Positions 36,485 to 45,732 are shown, counted from the stretch's first letter. The stretch is 64,000 nucleotides of DNA from Siphonobacter curvatus (GCF_002943425.1 NZ_PTRA01000004.1:1-64000); one strand, 5' to 3'. Translations and numbers: made by a program. The notes: generated by a model from the letters alone, not told the origin.

Positions 36485-36609
36485 AAGTTGTGTTTTGATC
36501 GGTATAAAGTTGAGCTTTCATCGGTGAAAGAGCCGTATAAAGTTGTGTTTTCATCGGTAAAAAGGGTATAAAAAGTTGTGTTTTCATCGGTAAAAAGTTG
36601 TGTTTTGAA
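36485..36609 (+). repeat. Iteron cluster next to repB
   Basis: Five direct 19-bp units start at 36485, 36507 (degenerate), 36540, 36573 and 36595 (first 14 bases only). The spacings are 22, 33, 33 and 22 bases, that is whole numbers of helix turns near 11 bp. Three of the four full copies have C in the variable position (TTTCATCGGT). Rep protein should bind along one face of the DNA. The last copy lies just upstream of the repB promoter, which suggests autoregulation. Confidence 0.85.
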
Positions 36610-36640
36610 AAATATTGTACAACAAATTAAATCAGACTCC

Positions 36641-36648
36641 TATATTTG
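36641..36648 (+). promoter_or_regulatory. Candidate -7 element of repB promoter
   Basis: TATATTTG fits TAnnTTTG. A TTG at 36615-36617 is a possible -33 element, though its 23-base spacing is longer than usual. The position directly after the iterons suits repression by Rep. Confidence 0.45.
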
Positions 36649-36674
36649 TCTCATTGTCAGCAACCTATGAGGCT

Positions 36675-37583
36675 ATGAAAAAACAGATTGAACTCTATCA
36701 GGATAACTTTATTACGGAAGCTCGCTATGAAATGACGGAAACCGAGCGGAACATCATGTACATGGTGATTTCGCAGGTACGTCCGGACGATCCCCTCAAT
36801 AAAATCTATCAGGTATCGATTAAAGAGATTGCTTCCGTGATGGGAAGTGAAGAAATCTATTACGATGCTTACAAAAAAGCCACGGCTAAGATTGTGACGC
36901 GTCTGGTGGAGGGGTACTTGCCCAACGGAGACTTTCTCCAGACCACCTTCGCCGCTTCAGCAACGTACAAAAAAGGAACGGGAATCATTGAAATCGAGCT
37001 TTCGCGAAAAATTCGTCCCTTTTACGTCGAACTCAAAGAGAAGTTCACCAAAATTCAGTTACAGGCGGCCATGATGCTGCAGTCCATACACGCCAAACGC
37101 ATTTACGAATTGCTGTGTATGTACAAAAACATGAAGAATAAAACCTTCAGTCGCAGTGTAGTGGAACTGAAGTCCATGCTGGCCATTATCGATGCGAAGA
37201 CAGGAAAAGATAAATACCCTAAATGGACGCATTTTAACCGGGAAGTACTGGAAATCGCCATGCGGGAAATTAATGGCAATACGGATTTAACGTTCACCTA
37301 CACGCCTGTGTACGGCGAAAAAGCCGGTCGGGGGCGTAAACCCGTGGAGCGGGTTGTCTTCGAAGTAGCCTACGCCAGCAAATCGAGTGCCATTGACGTA
37401 ACGCCCATTATGGACCGCCTCATCAATCGCTTCAAACTACGGCAGGATCAGGCAGAAGAGATTCTGGAATCGTTTACCATTGAACGCATCAACAAAACCC
37501 TGTACGACATCGAGGTACGGGCCGCTAACAACGAAATTAAAAATATTGGTAGCTACACGGCTAAAACGTTCGGTGTGAACTAG
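36675..37583 (+). CDS. repB: RepB-family plasmid replication initiator
   Basis: 302 residues from the ATG at 36675 (MKKQIELYQDN). The TTG frame start at 36615 overlaps the promoter and is rejected. It has two winged-helix domains typical of initiator Rep_3 proteins: about 25-140 (EMTETERNIMYMVISQVRP, IKEIASVMG, IEIELSRKIRPFYVELKEKF) and about 140-250 (IHAKRIYELLCMYKNMKNK, ELKSMLAI, WTHFNREVLEIAMREIN, FTYTPVYGEKAGRGRKPVERVVFEV). The C-terminal part is helical. It should bind the iterons, recruit host DnaB with DnaA, and repress its own promoter. The gene is convergent with the nitrate genes. Confidence 0.92.
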   Translation: MKKQIELYQDNFITEARYEMTETERNIMYMVISQVRPDDPLNKIYQVSIKEIASVMGSEEIYYDAYKKATAKIVTRLVEGYLPNGDFLQTTFAASATYKKGTGIIEIELSRKIRPFYVELKEKFTKIQLQAAMMLQSIHAKRIYELLCMYKNMKNKTFSRSVVELKSMLAIIDAKTGKDKYPKWTHFNREVLEIAMREINGNTDLTFTYTPVYGEKAGRGRKPVERVVFEVAYASKSSAIDVTPIMDRLINRFKLRQDQAEEILESFTIERINKTLYDIEVRAANNEIKNIGSYTAKTFGVN

Positions 37584-37596
37584 TTGAGAATTGGTT

Positions 37597-39033
37597 TTAC
37601 GCGGAAACGATTTTAGTAATGGCTTGTAATTCCGTTTTGGGAGCTTCGCAGGTTGGGCATACGTAGTGGGCGGGAAGCGCCTGAAACAAAGTGCCTGCCA
37701 CAATGTCCTGCCGGGCATCGCCGTACCGCTCGTCATAGTGCGTCAGGCAGTGCGGACATTCGTATACCGTAGGATCAGGCACGGCTGGACGGTCTTCGGC
37801 TAATGTCAGGGCAATCGGGCTGGGCTGGTGTCGTTTGCTGGTGTACTGGCGGCAAATGCGTTCTACCTGGTGCGGGACGTGCATTTTAAAAAGCCCTTTT
37901 TCGACCCGAATCAATTGCCGGCTGTTGGGATTATATTGCTCGGTCACGTAGAGATCATAGACCGTTCCCAGCGAAAACAGTCCCCACTGCAACCAGGGAC
38001 GTTTCCGAATGAGTACTGAACCAAACACTTCGGACTTGGGACGAGTCTGAATGCCGAAGCAGAGTCCGAAGGTGCGGATATCCAGTTTTTCAAAATGGCG
38101 GCGGATGTAGTTTTTCAGCGTAGTTCCTTCCGTGGTATGATCCTCCGTTTGCCAGGCCAGTTCGTGGGCAGCGTGGCGTACATTGATGGCATACTTCCCC
38201 AGTAAGTACGACCAGTTTAAGCGGTCTTTCTCTTCAATGCCTTTGATAATCAACGATTTCCAGGGGGTTGTGCAAATCTCGCCAATGCGGGTTCGCAGGC
38301 ATAGCTCACAGACTTCCCGTAAGAAGGCGATGGAAAACCAGTCTTCCCGGCTATACAGTCCCAACCAGCTACGCGAACCGTACCGATTGAAACCTTCGTA
38401 ATAGGGGAGTGAAAATTCGGGTAGTTCCACCTCCTGCGTAGCCGGACGCGTGATGAAGGAAGTGTCCATCGTTTCGTAGAGAAACCAAGCATCCGCTTCG
38501 GCAGTCAGCCGTTCTTCCATTTGCTGGGCGAAGCGACCAATTTCGTTCGTATAAAGCAATTCAGGCCAGCGAAAAATAGCGTTGGTTTTCGGCTTGCGTA
38601 GGTAGACGTACCAGAAATGGGGTTCGGGCGAAGCAATGAAGTTAAGGTGACCCGTAAAAAAAGGCGTAAAACTCTGTCCCGCATCCGAAAGATTGATTTT
38701 AAGTCGGGGCTGAAACGCCAACTGATCCAGAATGGTGTGGTATTCACTTTCCCGCAGCCAGTCGCCGCTCCGGAATACGTCTTCGCCGCAGTACGAACTA
38801 ATGATATTCGGCTGCTGATCCGTATTGATTTCGTACGTAATGGAAGTCGTTTTCAGCGATTTTTCCAGAGCCGGTAACTGTTCGTAGTGAACCGTCATCA
38901 AGACCTGCTGACGGCTACCAAAACGTACGTCTCGAACCCCCGCTTCCTGAGCCAGTGCCAGTACGTGTCGGAATGTTCCCGGGGAAAGAATACCGCCCGG
39001 AGCGTTGATTTTCAGAGTATAATAATCCCGCAT
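37597..39033 (-). CDS. Nitrite/sulfite-reductase-like protein with C-terminal rubredoxin domain
   Basis: 478 residues. The N-terminal part has the ferredoxin-like half-domain of siroheme reductases (MRDYYTLKINAPGGILSPG, VRDVRFGSRQQVLMTV). A second half follows (about 90-370), but the C-x5-C and C-x3-C motifs that hold siroheme and the 4Fe-4S cluster are not seen. A rubredoxin-like domain lies at about 415-470, with CPHC and CPTC pairs. It begins 4 bases after the nitrate reductase stop and so is in the same operon. It probably passes electrons to or scaffolds nitrate or nitrite reductase. A catalytic role is doubtful without the cluster ligands. Confidence 0.7.
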   Translation of the reverse strand: MRDYYTLKINAPGGILSPGTFRHVLALAQEAGVRDVRFGSRQQVLMTVHYEQLPALEKSLKTTSITYEINTDQQPNIISSYCGEDVFRSGDWLRESEYHTILDQLAFQPRLKINLSDAGQSFTPFFTGHLNFIASPEPHFWYVYLRKPKTNAIFRWPELLYTNEIGRFAQQMEERLTAEADAWFLYETMDTSFITRPATQEVELPEFSLPYYEGFNRYGSRSWLGLYSREDWFSIAFLREVCELCLRTRIGEICTTPWKSLIIKGIEEKDRLNWSYLLGKYAINVRHAAHELAWQTEDHTTEGTTLKNYIRRHFEKLDIRTFGLCFGIQTRPKSEVFGSVLIRKRPWLQWGLFSLGTVYDLYVTEQYNPNSRQLIRVEKGLFKMHVPHQVERICRQYTSKRHQPSPIALTLAEDRPAVPDPTVYECPHCLTHYDERYGDARQDIVAGTLFQALPAHYVCPTCEAPKTELQAITKIVSA

Positions 39034-39037
39034 GGCT

Positions 39038-42000
39038 TTACACGCTTACTACAAACGATTGGAGAATACTACGTACTTCAGGACGGCAGGAGCCGCAACC
39101 CGTACCCGCTCCGGTTTTCTGACACAGTTGTTGAAAATCAGTACAACCCGCCTGAATGGCCCGTTCGAGATTGCCTTGTCCGACACTATTACAGGAACAC
39201 ACCAGCTTGCCCTCCAGTGGATCGGCTTTCTGACTACTGCGTAAGAGCTGGAGGCGTTTTTCGGAAAGCTCCGTACCCTGAGCGATCAGGTCCCGAAACT
39301 CCTGAAATTCATTTTTATCACCCACCAGAATGGCTCCGACCAGTTTGTCCTGATGCACGATACACTTTTTGTAATATTGTTTGGCCGCATCCAGAAAGAC
39401 AATTTCTTCGTAGGAAGCATCCGGAGCTTCGGCCAGCCCGATACTACACAGGTGCAGACCTTCCATTTTCAGAATGTTCATCGAAACACTGCCGCGATAC
39501 GGCTGGGTACCATCACCGCTCAGAAAGCGGGCCGCGGCTTCAGCCTGTTGTTCGGCAGCCAGCGTGATGCCCCAAATCTGATCCCGCCACTGGGCAATTT
39601 CTCCGGCGGCAAAAATGTTCGGGTCGGAGGTCTGCAGGTAATCATTCACGACCACGCCGCGACCGCAGTCCAGCCCACACGCCTTGGCTAATTCCAGGTT
39701 AGGGGTAGTTCCAATGGCCAGGACAACGGCCTGACAGTCAAGCGTTCGGCTCGATTTGAGCCGGATGCCTTCTACTAAAGTGGTGCCGTGAAACGTTTGA
39801 ATTTCTTCGTTGAAATAAATGTCAATACCTCGGTCCCGCAGATCCTGATAGAGCATTTCGCTGGCCCGGGCATCTAGTTGCCGTTCCATAAATCGTCCAG
39901 AACGCTGAATGACGGTGACCGACAAGCCCAGGTGTCGCAGTGAAGCCGCCAGTTCCAGCCCCAATAAACCACCGCCGACCACTACAATCCGGGCCTCGGG
40001 TGTACGCAGATAGGGGCGTAGCGTATCCGCATCCACGCGGGAACGCATATTGAAAATGCCGGGCAGCGGCGGTACACCTTTGGGCATAAAAGCCCGGCTA
40101 CCCGTGGCCAGAATCAGCTTATCGTACGTATGTTCGGCTCCGGTACTATCAGTTACGACTTTATGCACCCGGTCAATGTGAACGATACTGGTTTCGGTAT
40201 GCACCTGAATGCGGTTTTCGGCAAACTGGTCGGGCGACAACTTGACCAACTGCGACCAGGATTGTTCGCCGCTGATGTAATCAGGGAGGAGTACCCGATT
40301 GTAAAACGGATATTTTTCCTGCGAAAAGACCTCAATTTCATCGCTTTGATTCAATGCCCGGTACGACTGAATAAAACCAAGGGCTGCCGATCCTGCTCCT
40401 ACGATAAGGATCTTTTCCTGCGGTTTCACATACGCCTGTACCTGTACCGCTGAAAACTTAAAGTCAGGTTCCTTCGATTTGGGGTCAATCAGAGTACTAG
40501 TGAGGTTGTTCGCCCGTCCTAGCGATCCAGTGCCGATTTTCCCCCAGTGCATAGGTAGAAAACAAAGGCCGGGGCGAACATCCGTAGTGAGCTGAACCTT
40601 GACGCGTACTGTGCCGCGACGGCCCCGGATTTCAACCAGTTGGCCGTCGCGTATCTGCCGGGCCTCCGCATCGGCGGGGTGCATTTGCAGAAAAGGCTGG
40701 GAGAGGTGCTGGTTAAGCTTCGCCACCCGACCCGTTTTGGTCATGGTATGCCACTGATCGCGGATTCGACCCGTCGTGAGTACTAAAGGAAATGCTTCAT
40801 CTGTGGGTTCGGAAGCATTACCGTCCGGTACGGTATGAATCTGAGCTCGTTGGTTGGCCGTATAGAAACGATGATTCGTAAATAATCGCTGGGTTGAATC
40901 GTCAGCATTTGCCGGGTAGGGCCATTGAATACTGCGTTTTTGACGGAGTAAGTCATACGTTACGCCCGTTACATCGACGTTAGTACCGGCGGTAAGCTGA
41001 GTGTATTCGCGATAGACTTCCTCGGCCTTCTCGTAGGGAAAGGCTCGTTCAAAGCCCATTTTACGGGCAAACCGCCAGATGATCTCCACATCGGGAAGGG
41101 CTTCGCCGGGAGCGATTTGAATCTGGGGCAGGTAGGTAATACGGCGTTCGGCGTTGGTCATCGTGCCTTCCTTTTCCAGCCAGCCTGCAGCGGGTAATAC
41201 CACATCGGCAAACGCCAGCGTGTCGGCCCGGCTGGAAATGTCCTGTACTACCACAAAACGGGCGTTAGTCAGGGCTTTTTCAGCGGCGTTCAGATCGGGC
41301 ATGCTCACCATGGGATTGGTATTGATAATCCAGATGGCTTTTAGCCGATCATCCGCCAGTGCTTCTATTAATTCCGTCGCCGTCAGACCGGGCTTCTCGG
41401 CAATTTTCACCGGCGATTGCCAAAATTCTTCCACTTCCTGCCGATGGCGGGCATTGGTTACTTCCCGGTGAGCGGGTAGGGCATTGGCTAGTCCACCCAC
41501 TTCCCGACCGCCCATGGCATTGGGCTGACCCGTTAGTGAAAAGGGTCCGTTGCCGGGGGTGCCGATTCGCCCCGTAATGAGATGCAGGTTAATGAGCGAG
41601 AGGTTTTTATTCACGCCCACGACGGACTGATTCAGCCCCATCGTCCACAAGGACAGAAAGCCTTTGGAGAAACCAATCCACTCGGCCGCCTGACGAATGG
41701 ACGCTTCCGGCACGCCACACAACTCGGCTGCTTCGGCAATACTGCGTTGAAAAACGCTTTTCCGGTAGGCTTCAAAGCCATCGGTATGATCCAGAATGAA
41801 ATGGGTATCAGTTTTCTCCTGTTCAATCAATAAACGGCCAATGGCGTGGTTGAGCACAATGTCCGTGCCCGGTCGCAAAGGCAGGTGCAGGTCAGCGGAA
41901 CGGGCGGTATCCGTGACGCGTGGATCAACGCAAATGATCTTAACCTGCGGATTTGCGGCCTTATGAGCTTCAATCCGACGCCATAGAATGGGATGACACC

Positions 42001-42529
42001 AAGCCGGATTGGCTCCCTGCACGTAGAACACATCGGCTTCTTCCATATCATTGTAGCAAACGGGTACGGAATCTTCACCCAACGAAAGCTTATACCCCAC
42101 GACGGCCGAACTCATGCACAACCGCGAGTTGGTATCGATGTTATTCGAACCAATAAAGCCTTTGATTAACTTATTGACGAGGTAATACTCCTCCGTCAGA
42201 CACTGACCCGACACGTAAAACGCAACGGAATCAGGACCGTATTTTTGAATGAACGTTTTAAAAACCGCCGCGGTACGCTCCAGAGCCGCATCCCAACTGA
42301 CGCGTTCGAGGGGAGCCGAACGTCCGTATCGCATCTGCGGGTAGAGCAAGCGGTCAGACTGATCCATCACCGTATAGTGTAGGTTCATGCCCTTTGAACA
42401 AAGCAAACCCCGGTTGGAAGGGTGTTGCGGATCGCCCTGTACGGAAAGCTGTCCCGAAGCTTCGGTTTTCACCACAATACCGCAACCCACGCCGCAGTAG
42501 CAACAAGTCGTTTGATGGGTGTTTTCCAT
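39038..42529 (-). CDS. Assimilatory nitrate reductase fused to NAD(P)H reductase and BFD domain
   Basis: 1163 residues from the ATG at 42527-42529; a frame extending to 42637 runs through the leader and is rejected. The N-terminal 4Fe-4S ligands are C9, C12, C16 and C44 (CCYCGVGCG...LLCSKG). The molybdopterin oxidoreductase domain (about 45-560) and the guanine-dinucleotide-binding domain (about 575-690, LTTGRIRDQWHTMTKTGRV) follow. After that come a NirB-like FAD/NAD(P) reductase module (about 700-1085: KILIVGAGSAALGF, LILATGSRAFMPKG, RIVVVGGGLLGLELAASL) and a BFD-like 2Fe-2S domain (about 1100-1160: VCSCNSVGQGN, GTGCGSCRPEV). It reduces nitrate to nitrite in the cytoplasm, taking electrons from NAD(P)H within one chain, so no separate NasB is needed. 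Confidence 0.9.
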   Translation of the reverse strand: MENTHQTTCCYCGVGCGIVVKTEASGQLSVQGDPQHPSNRGLLCSKGMNLHYTVMDQSDRLLYPQMRYGRSAPLERVSWDAALERTAAVFKTFIQKYGPDSVAFYVSGQCLTEEYYLVNKLIKGFIGSNNIDTNSRLCMSSAVVGYKLSLGEDSVPVCYNDMEEADVFYVQGANPAWCHPILWRRIEAHKAANPQVKIICVDPRVTDTARSADLHLPLRPGTDIVLNHAIGRLLIEQEKTDTHFILDHTDGFEAYRKSVFQRSIAEAAELCGVPEASIRQAAEWIGFSKGFLSLWTMGLNQSVVGVNKNLSLINLHLITGRIGTPGNGPFSLTGQPNAMGGREVGGLANALPAHREVTNARHRQEVEEFWQSPVKIAEKPGLTATELIEALADDRLKAIWIINTNPMVSMPDLNAAEKALTNARFVVVQDISSRADTLAFADVVLPAAGWLEKEGTMTNAERRITYLPQIQIAPGEALPDVEIIWRFARKMGFERAFPYEKAEEVYREYTQLTAGTNVDVTGVTYDLLRQKRSIQWPYPANADDSTQRLFTNHRFYTANQRAQIHTVPDGNASEPTDEAFPLVLTTGRIRDQWHTMTKTGRVAKLNQHLSQPFLQMHPADAEARQIRDGQLVEIRGRRGTVRVKVQLTTDVRPGLCFLPMHWGKIGTGSLGRANNLTSTLIDPKSKEPDFKFSAVQVQAYVKPQEKILIVGAGSAALGFIQSYRALNQSDEIEVFSQEKYPFYNRVLLPDYISGEQSWSQLVKLSPDQFAENRIQVHTETSIVHIDRVHKVVTDSTGAEHTYDKLILATGSRAFMPKGVPPLPGIFNMRSRVDADTLRPYLRTPEARIVVVGGGLLGLELAASLRHLGLSVTVIQRSGRFMERQLDARASEMLYQDLRDRGIDIYFNEEIQTFHGTTLVEGIRLKSSRTLDCQAVVLAIGTTPNLELAKACGLDCGRGVVVNDYLQTSDPNIFAAGEIAQWRDQIWGITLAAEQQAEAAARFLSGDGTQPYRGSVSMNILKMEGLHLCSIGLAEAPDASYEEIVFLDAAKQYYKKCIVHQDKLVGAILVGDKNEFQEFRDLIAQGTELSEKRLQLLRSSQKADPLEGKLVCSCNSVGQGNLERAIQAGCTDFQQLCQKTGAGTGCGSCRPEVRSILQSFVVSV

Positions 42530-42913
42530 AAGGGGGGCTTTTTTGCTTTTTATTAATGGAGTGCTGTTGATTTGGTGCAGATGGCGTGAGCTAGGAGTAT
42601 ATATACTGGGTTTCGTCTTATAAAGACGGCTGGTCATTAGTCCTATCGCGAACGCCGCTCACTTCATCCTACTCTAGGCCACCGCATTGGGGATGAAGCC
42701 GCCATGGAATGGTAGGCGACTTGAGCCCCAGGATGGAATTCCGCCATGGAATGGGATAGGGCGGGGATGGGTTTTATGTCGTCCATAAAGAGGTTTGATT
42801 ATATCAAATCGCTAATAGCCAACAACGATCAACTACCGTCAGAAGATGAAAACTTCTCCCGCCCGTAAGCAAGGAAGACGGAACCCGGTATATATGCTCC
42901 GAATTCACCGAAA
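42530..42913. other. 384-base leader between transporter and nitrate reductase genes
   Basis: No gene visible. It holds a 14-bp direct repeat CCGCCATGGAATGG (42699-42712 and 42741-42754, 42 bases apart), the 12-bp palindrome AGTATATATACT (42596-42607), the inverted repeat CGTCTT-ATA-AAGACG (42614-42628) and TTTGAT-TAT-ATCAAA (42794-42808). These are likely regulatory sites for the nitrate reductase operon, which would then have its own promoter. Confidence 0.5.
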
Positions 42914-44215
42914 CTAAACTGTTTGCAACGTCACTGCTTCCGCTGGCTCCGCTACCCGACTTTTGCCAAAATTGATTAGGAACAGCAATCCACCGATGAT
43001 TACTACTGCCGCTCCGATGTAGAAAAAGGCTTGTCCGTAACTGATGCTCTGCGATTTGAATAAAAAGCCCATCAGCATACCACCCAGGTTACCACCTGCT
43101 CCAACTACACCGGAAATAACGCCTAGGGCTTTGGGATTGATGAAAGGTACCAGAGCATACGTACTGCCATTGGCCATTTTCAGGAACAAAGCGAAAGTGA
43201 GCATGGAAACAATCGCCATCGTCAGATTGCCCGATTGAGCGAAAAGCAGAATACCCAGTCCTTCCAGCAAGAGCAATACGGCCAGCAGAATGCCTTTTCC
43301 CCGCATCCCGTACCGCTGACCCACGCGGTCGGCTACTACGCCGCCCATCGCCCGGGCAAAGAGATTCATGAATCCGAACAACATGGCCCAGAAACCCGCC
43401 TCCGTTTCGCCCAGACTGAATTGATCGAAAAAATACAGAGCCGCTACACCGTCAAACGTAATTTCCATGCCGAAACAGCAGGCATACGCCAGAGCCAACG
43501 CCCAGACCCGAATGTCCGTACAGGCTTCGCGGAAACTACCCGCCGCCGTACCGGCATTCTGCCGTTGCAGGTCTTCAAAATTGCCCGCTGGCGTATCCGT
43601 GGTATATCGGTAGTACAGAAAAGCCATCACCAGCATCAGCAGACCCGGTACAATCATGGCGAGTCGCCAGGCGTCGGATTTAACGAAACCCAGTCCCATA
43701 ATCAGCGTCATAATCAAAGGCATGGCGAGTTGTGTAACGCCGCCACCCAGATTGCCCCAGCCACCGGCCACAGCATTGGCGGTACCTTTAATTTGGGGAG
43801 CAAACATCATGGACGTGTGAAATTGCGTAATGACAAACGAAGCTCCAATCACCCCAATCGCCAGACGGAACAGGAGAAACGTGAGGTAATCGTGGGCTAG
43901 TCCAACAAGCATAACGGGTAGGGAACCGATCACCAGCAAAGCCGTATAGGTTTTTCTGGGTCCCCAGGTATCACACAGTTTTCCGATGATCAAACGGGCG
44001 AAAATCGTGGCTGAAACGGCCGCAATGATGGTGTTACCCACTTGGGACTTCGTCAGTTCCAGATCGGCTCGTATGGCGGGCATGAGCGGAGCCAGCCCAA
44101 ACCAGCCGAAGAAGCAGACAAAGAAAGTCAGCCAGGTTAAATGAAAGGTACGCATCTGGATGCCACGGAAACTGAACAGCGGCAGGGTGTCGAGTGGTTG
44201 CTGGGTAGATTTCAT
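42914..44215 (-). CDS. MFS nitrate/nitrite transporter (NarK/NasA type)
   Basis: 433 residues with about 12 membrane helices after a 25-residue cytoplasmic N-terminus. The nitrate-porter signature GGWGNLGGGVTQ is in the fifth-helix region, with a second glycine-rich motif (GVVGAGGNLGGMLMGF) in the C-terminal half. The Arg in LFRLAIGVIGASF is the expected nitrate-binding residue of helix 2/3. It brings nitrate into the cytoplasm for the reductase encoded just downstream. It overlaps the end of the porin-like gene by 4 bases. Confidence 0.92.
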   Translation of the reverse strand: MKSTQQPLDTLPLFSFRGIQMRTFHLTWLTFFVCFFGWFGLAPLMPAIRADLELTKSQVGNTIIAAVSATIFARLIIGKLCDTWGPRKTYTALLVIGSLPVMLVGLAHDYLTFLLFRLAIGVIGASFVITQFHTSMMFAPQIKGTANAVAGGWGNLGGGVTQLAMPLIMTLIMGLGFVKSDAWRLAMIVPGLLMLVMAFLYYRYTTDTPAGNFEDLQRQNAGTAAGSFREACTDIRVWALALAYACCFGMEITFDGVAALYFFDQFSLGETEAGFWAMLFGFMNLFARAMGGVVADRVGQRYGMRGKGILLAVLLLLEGLGILLFAQSGNLTMAIVSMLTFALFLKMANGSTYALVPFINPKALGVISGVVGAGGNLGGMLMGFLFKSQSISYGQAFFYIGAAVVIIGGLLFLINFGKSRVAEPAEAVTLQTV

Positions 44216-45732
44216 CGGGAAGATTGATTTTTAGCTAAAAAGTCCGGACGGATGTTGAGCATCAGATACGCCCACTGACCCTGTTTGTCTTTCTGATTGA
44301 CCGTGTTTTGTTTGACGTATTCCAGGCGATTGTTGCCTTGCATGAAGCTGTAGCCCAGTTCGAGTGAAGTGAAGGAGTTGAGCAGATACGTTGCTACGAA
44401 ATCATATTCCCAGCCCAGACCACCCTGGATACGGGTAGGAAGTGTACCGTCTATACTTCGATTGAGTACGGGCGAGGCCAGAGCAAAATAGTGTACGTCG
44501 AAGCTAGCCGTCAGGCGTTTGTGAGCGTACTTGCTCTTGAAAAAGCTATCCTGTAAGCCCCCACTCGGCGAGCCCGTGCCTACGTAGAAGTAGTCCATGT
44601 AGCCCCAATGCCGATGCGGCGTGCCGTACAGGGGATCAAATCGGGAAGTCTCTCCGGTCTTCAGACCAGACTTATTACCGGAAAGCACTTCATAACCGAG
44701 TCCAAAACTAAAATGGCCCTGCTGGATAAACGCATTCCCACCGTAGTGATACGCCTGCTGAATCCGCAAGCCATCTCGGTCGCGACCGCTTTGCAGGTAG
44801 CCGAACGCCTGATAATTCACGCGTTTACTCAGTTTTCCGAGTAACATCGCTCCGTAGGTCAAGCGGGAATGCACGCCCAGTACGTCGTATTTCCGTCCGT
44901 AGACGTAGCCACTTGATTCGCTACCGATACTGTCTATACGATATTTGGAAAAGTCATCTTTGAAGAACAAGGCAGAAAACGTCTGTTGCCGGATACTGCG
45001 TTGCAGATAGGCCATCTGAAAAGCTTTGAACTGCTGCGTCTGACCGTTCGTACTGACTGCATTGGTCAGGATTGGAGACCCGTTTTTGCCACTAGTAGGA
45101 ATAAAACCCGCAGGTAGGGGCAGTAAGGTATTTTTCGTGGACAAAGCCGTTGTGGGTACATTGCCGGGAGTATAGCTGGTGCCCGTCAGGCCAAAGGCGT
45201 CGGAATTTTGATTGAAACCACCGCCCAAATCCAGTTTCCAGCCCTGATGCCGGAATTTGAGTAAGGCGGCATCAAAGCGACGGCCCTGTTGTAACCAGTC
45301 CAGATTACCCAGTAACCGCACATCGTCGTACACCAGCTCCTGCCGTCCGACTTTCAGCGACAATTCGTCGATGGGACGGAATTTAAGCGTGGTGTCCGCC
45401 CGATTGATGAGCTGGATTTCGCCCCAGGCTTCGTGTACGGACAGGCGATTGCCATCCACTACGGAAATACTGGAAGCATCCTGGCCCCAGACGCGTACGT
45501 CCTGAAGCGTTACATTCATGCGAAGACGGCTAGCCTGATAGCCAAAACTCAATCGGGTACGTTGGGAGGTGAAAATGGCCGCTTGACTCCCTCGGGGGGC
45601 CAGATTGCCGTACCCATCCCGAAGTTCGGTTCGGGTACGAAGCTGTCCCGTCAGGGAAAGCTGTGCATGAGCAGTCGGGCCGATGCAGCTGGCTCCACCA
45701 AGAGCCAGTACCATCAGATACATTTTTTTCAT
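44212..45732 (-). CDS. Alginate-export-family outer-membrane porin
   Basis: 506 residues with a signal peptide (to about ATAHAQ region, residue 24). The mature part is a beta barrel with the Alginate_exp pattern: LSLTGQLRTRTELRDGYG, SQRTRLSFGYQASRLRMNVTLQDVRVWGQ, LKVGRQELVYDDVRLLGNLDWLQQGRRFDA split by polar loops. In E. coli-like systems AlgE exports alginate. In Bacteroidota this family is common beside nitrate assimilation genes and is better read as a channel for small anions. The overlap with the nitrate transporter start supports that role. Alginate genes are absent here. Confidence 0.8.
   Translation of the reverse strand: MKKMYLMVLALGGASCIGPTAHAQLSLTGQLRTRTELRDGYGNLAPRGSQAAIFTSQRTRLSFGYQASRLRMNVTLQDVRVWGQDASSISVVDGNRLSVHEAWGEIQLINRADTTLKFRPIDELSLKVGRQELVYDDVRLLGNLDWLQQGRRFDAALLKFRHQGWKLDLGGGFNQNSDAFGLTGTSYTPGNVPTTALSTKNTLLPLPAGFIPTSGKNGSPILTNAVSTNGQTQQFKAFQMAYLQRSIRQQTFSALFFKDDFSKYRIDSIGSESSGYVYGRKYDVLGVHSRLTYGAMLLGKLSKRVNYQAFGYLQSGRDRDGLRIQQAYHYGGNAFIQQGHFSFGLGYEVLSGNKSGLKTGETSRFDPLYGTPHRHWGYMDYFYVGTGSPSGGLQDSFFKSKYAHKRLTASFDVHYFALASPVLNRSIDGTLPTRIQGGLGWEYDFVATYLLNSFTSLELGYSFMQGNNRLEYVKQNTVNQKDKQGQWAYLMLNIRPDFLAKNQSSR

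Larger units (their letters stand above)
35301..36674. other. Replication origin region
   Basis: 1.4 kb without a convincing gene between parB and repB. In order it holds dispersed iterons (35460-36028), a stretch with no recognised element (36029-36237), an AT-rich stretch with A and T runs (about 36238-36468) that could serve as unwinding element, a DnaA box, and a tight iteron cluster up to the repB promoter. This is the standard arrangement of an iteron plasmid origin. The 62-codon frame at 36289-36477 is not considered a gene. Confidence 0.8.

Noticed and set aside
33114-36609. CRISPR-like array
   Set aside because: The repeats are irregularly spaced by 22-116 bases within the main block, lack unique spacers of fixed length and cas genes, and match iterons.
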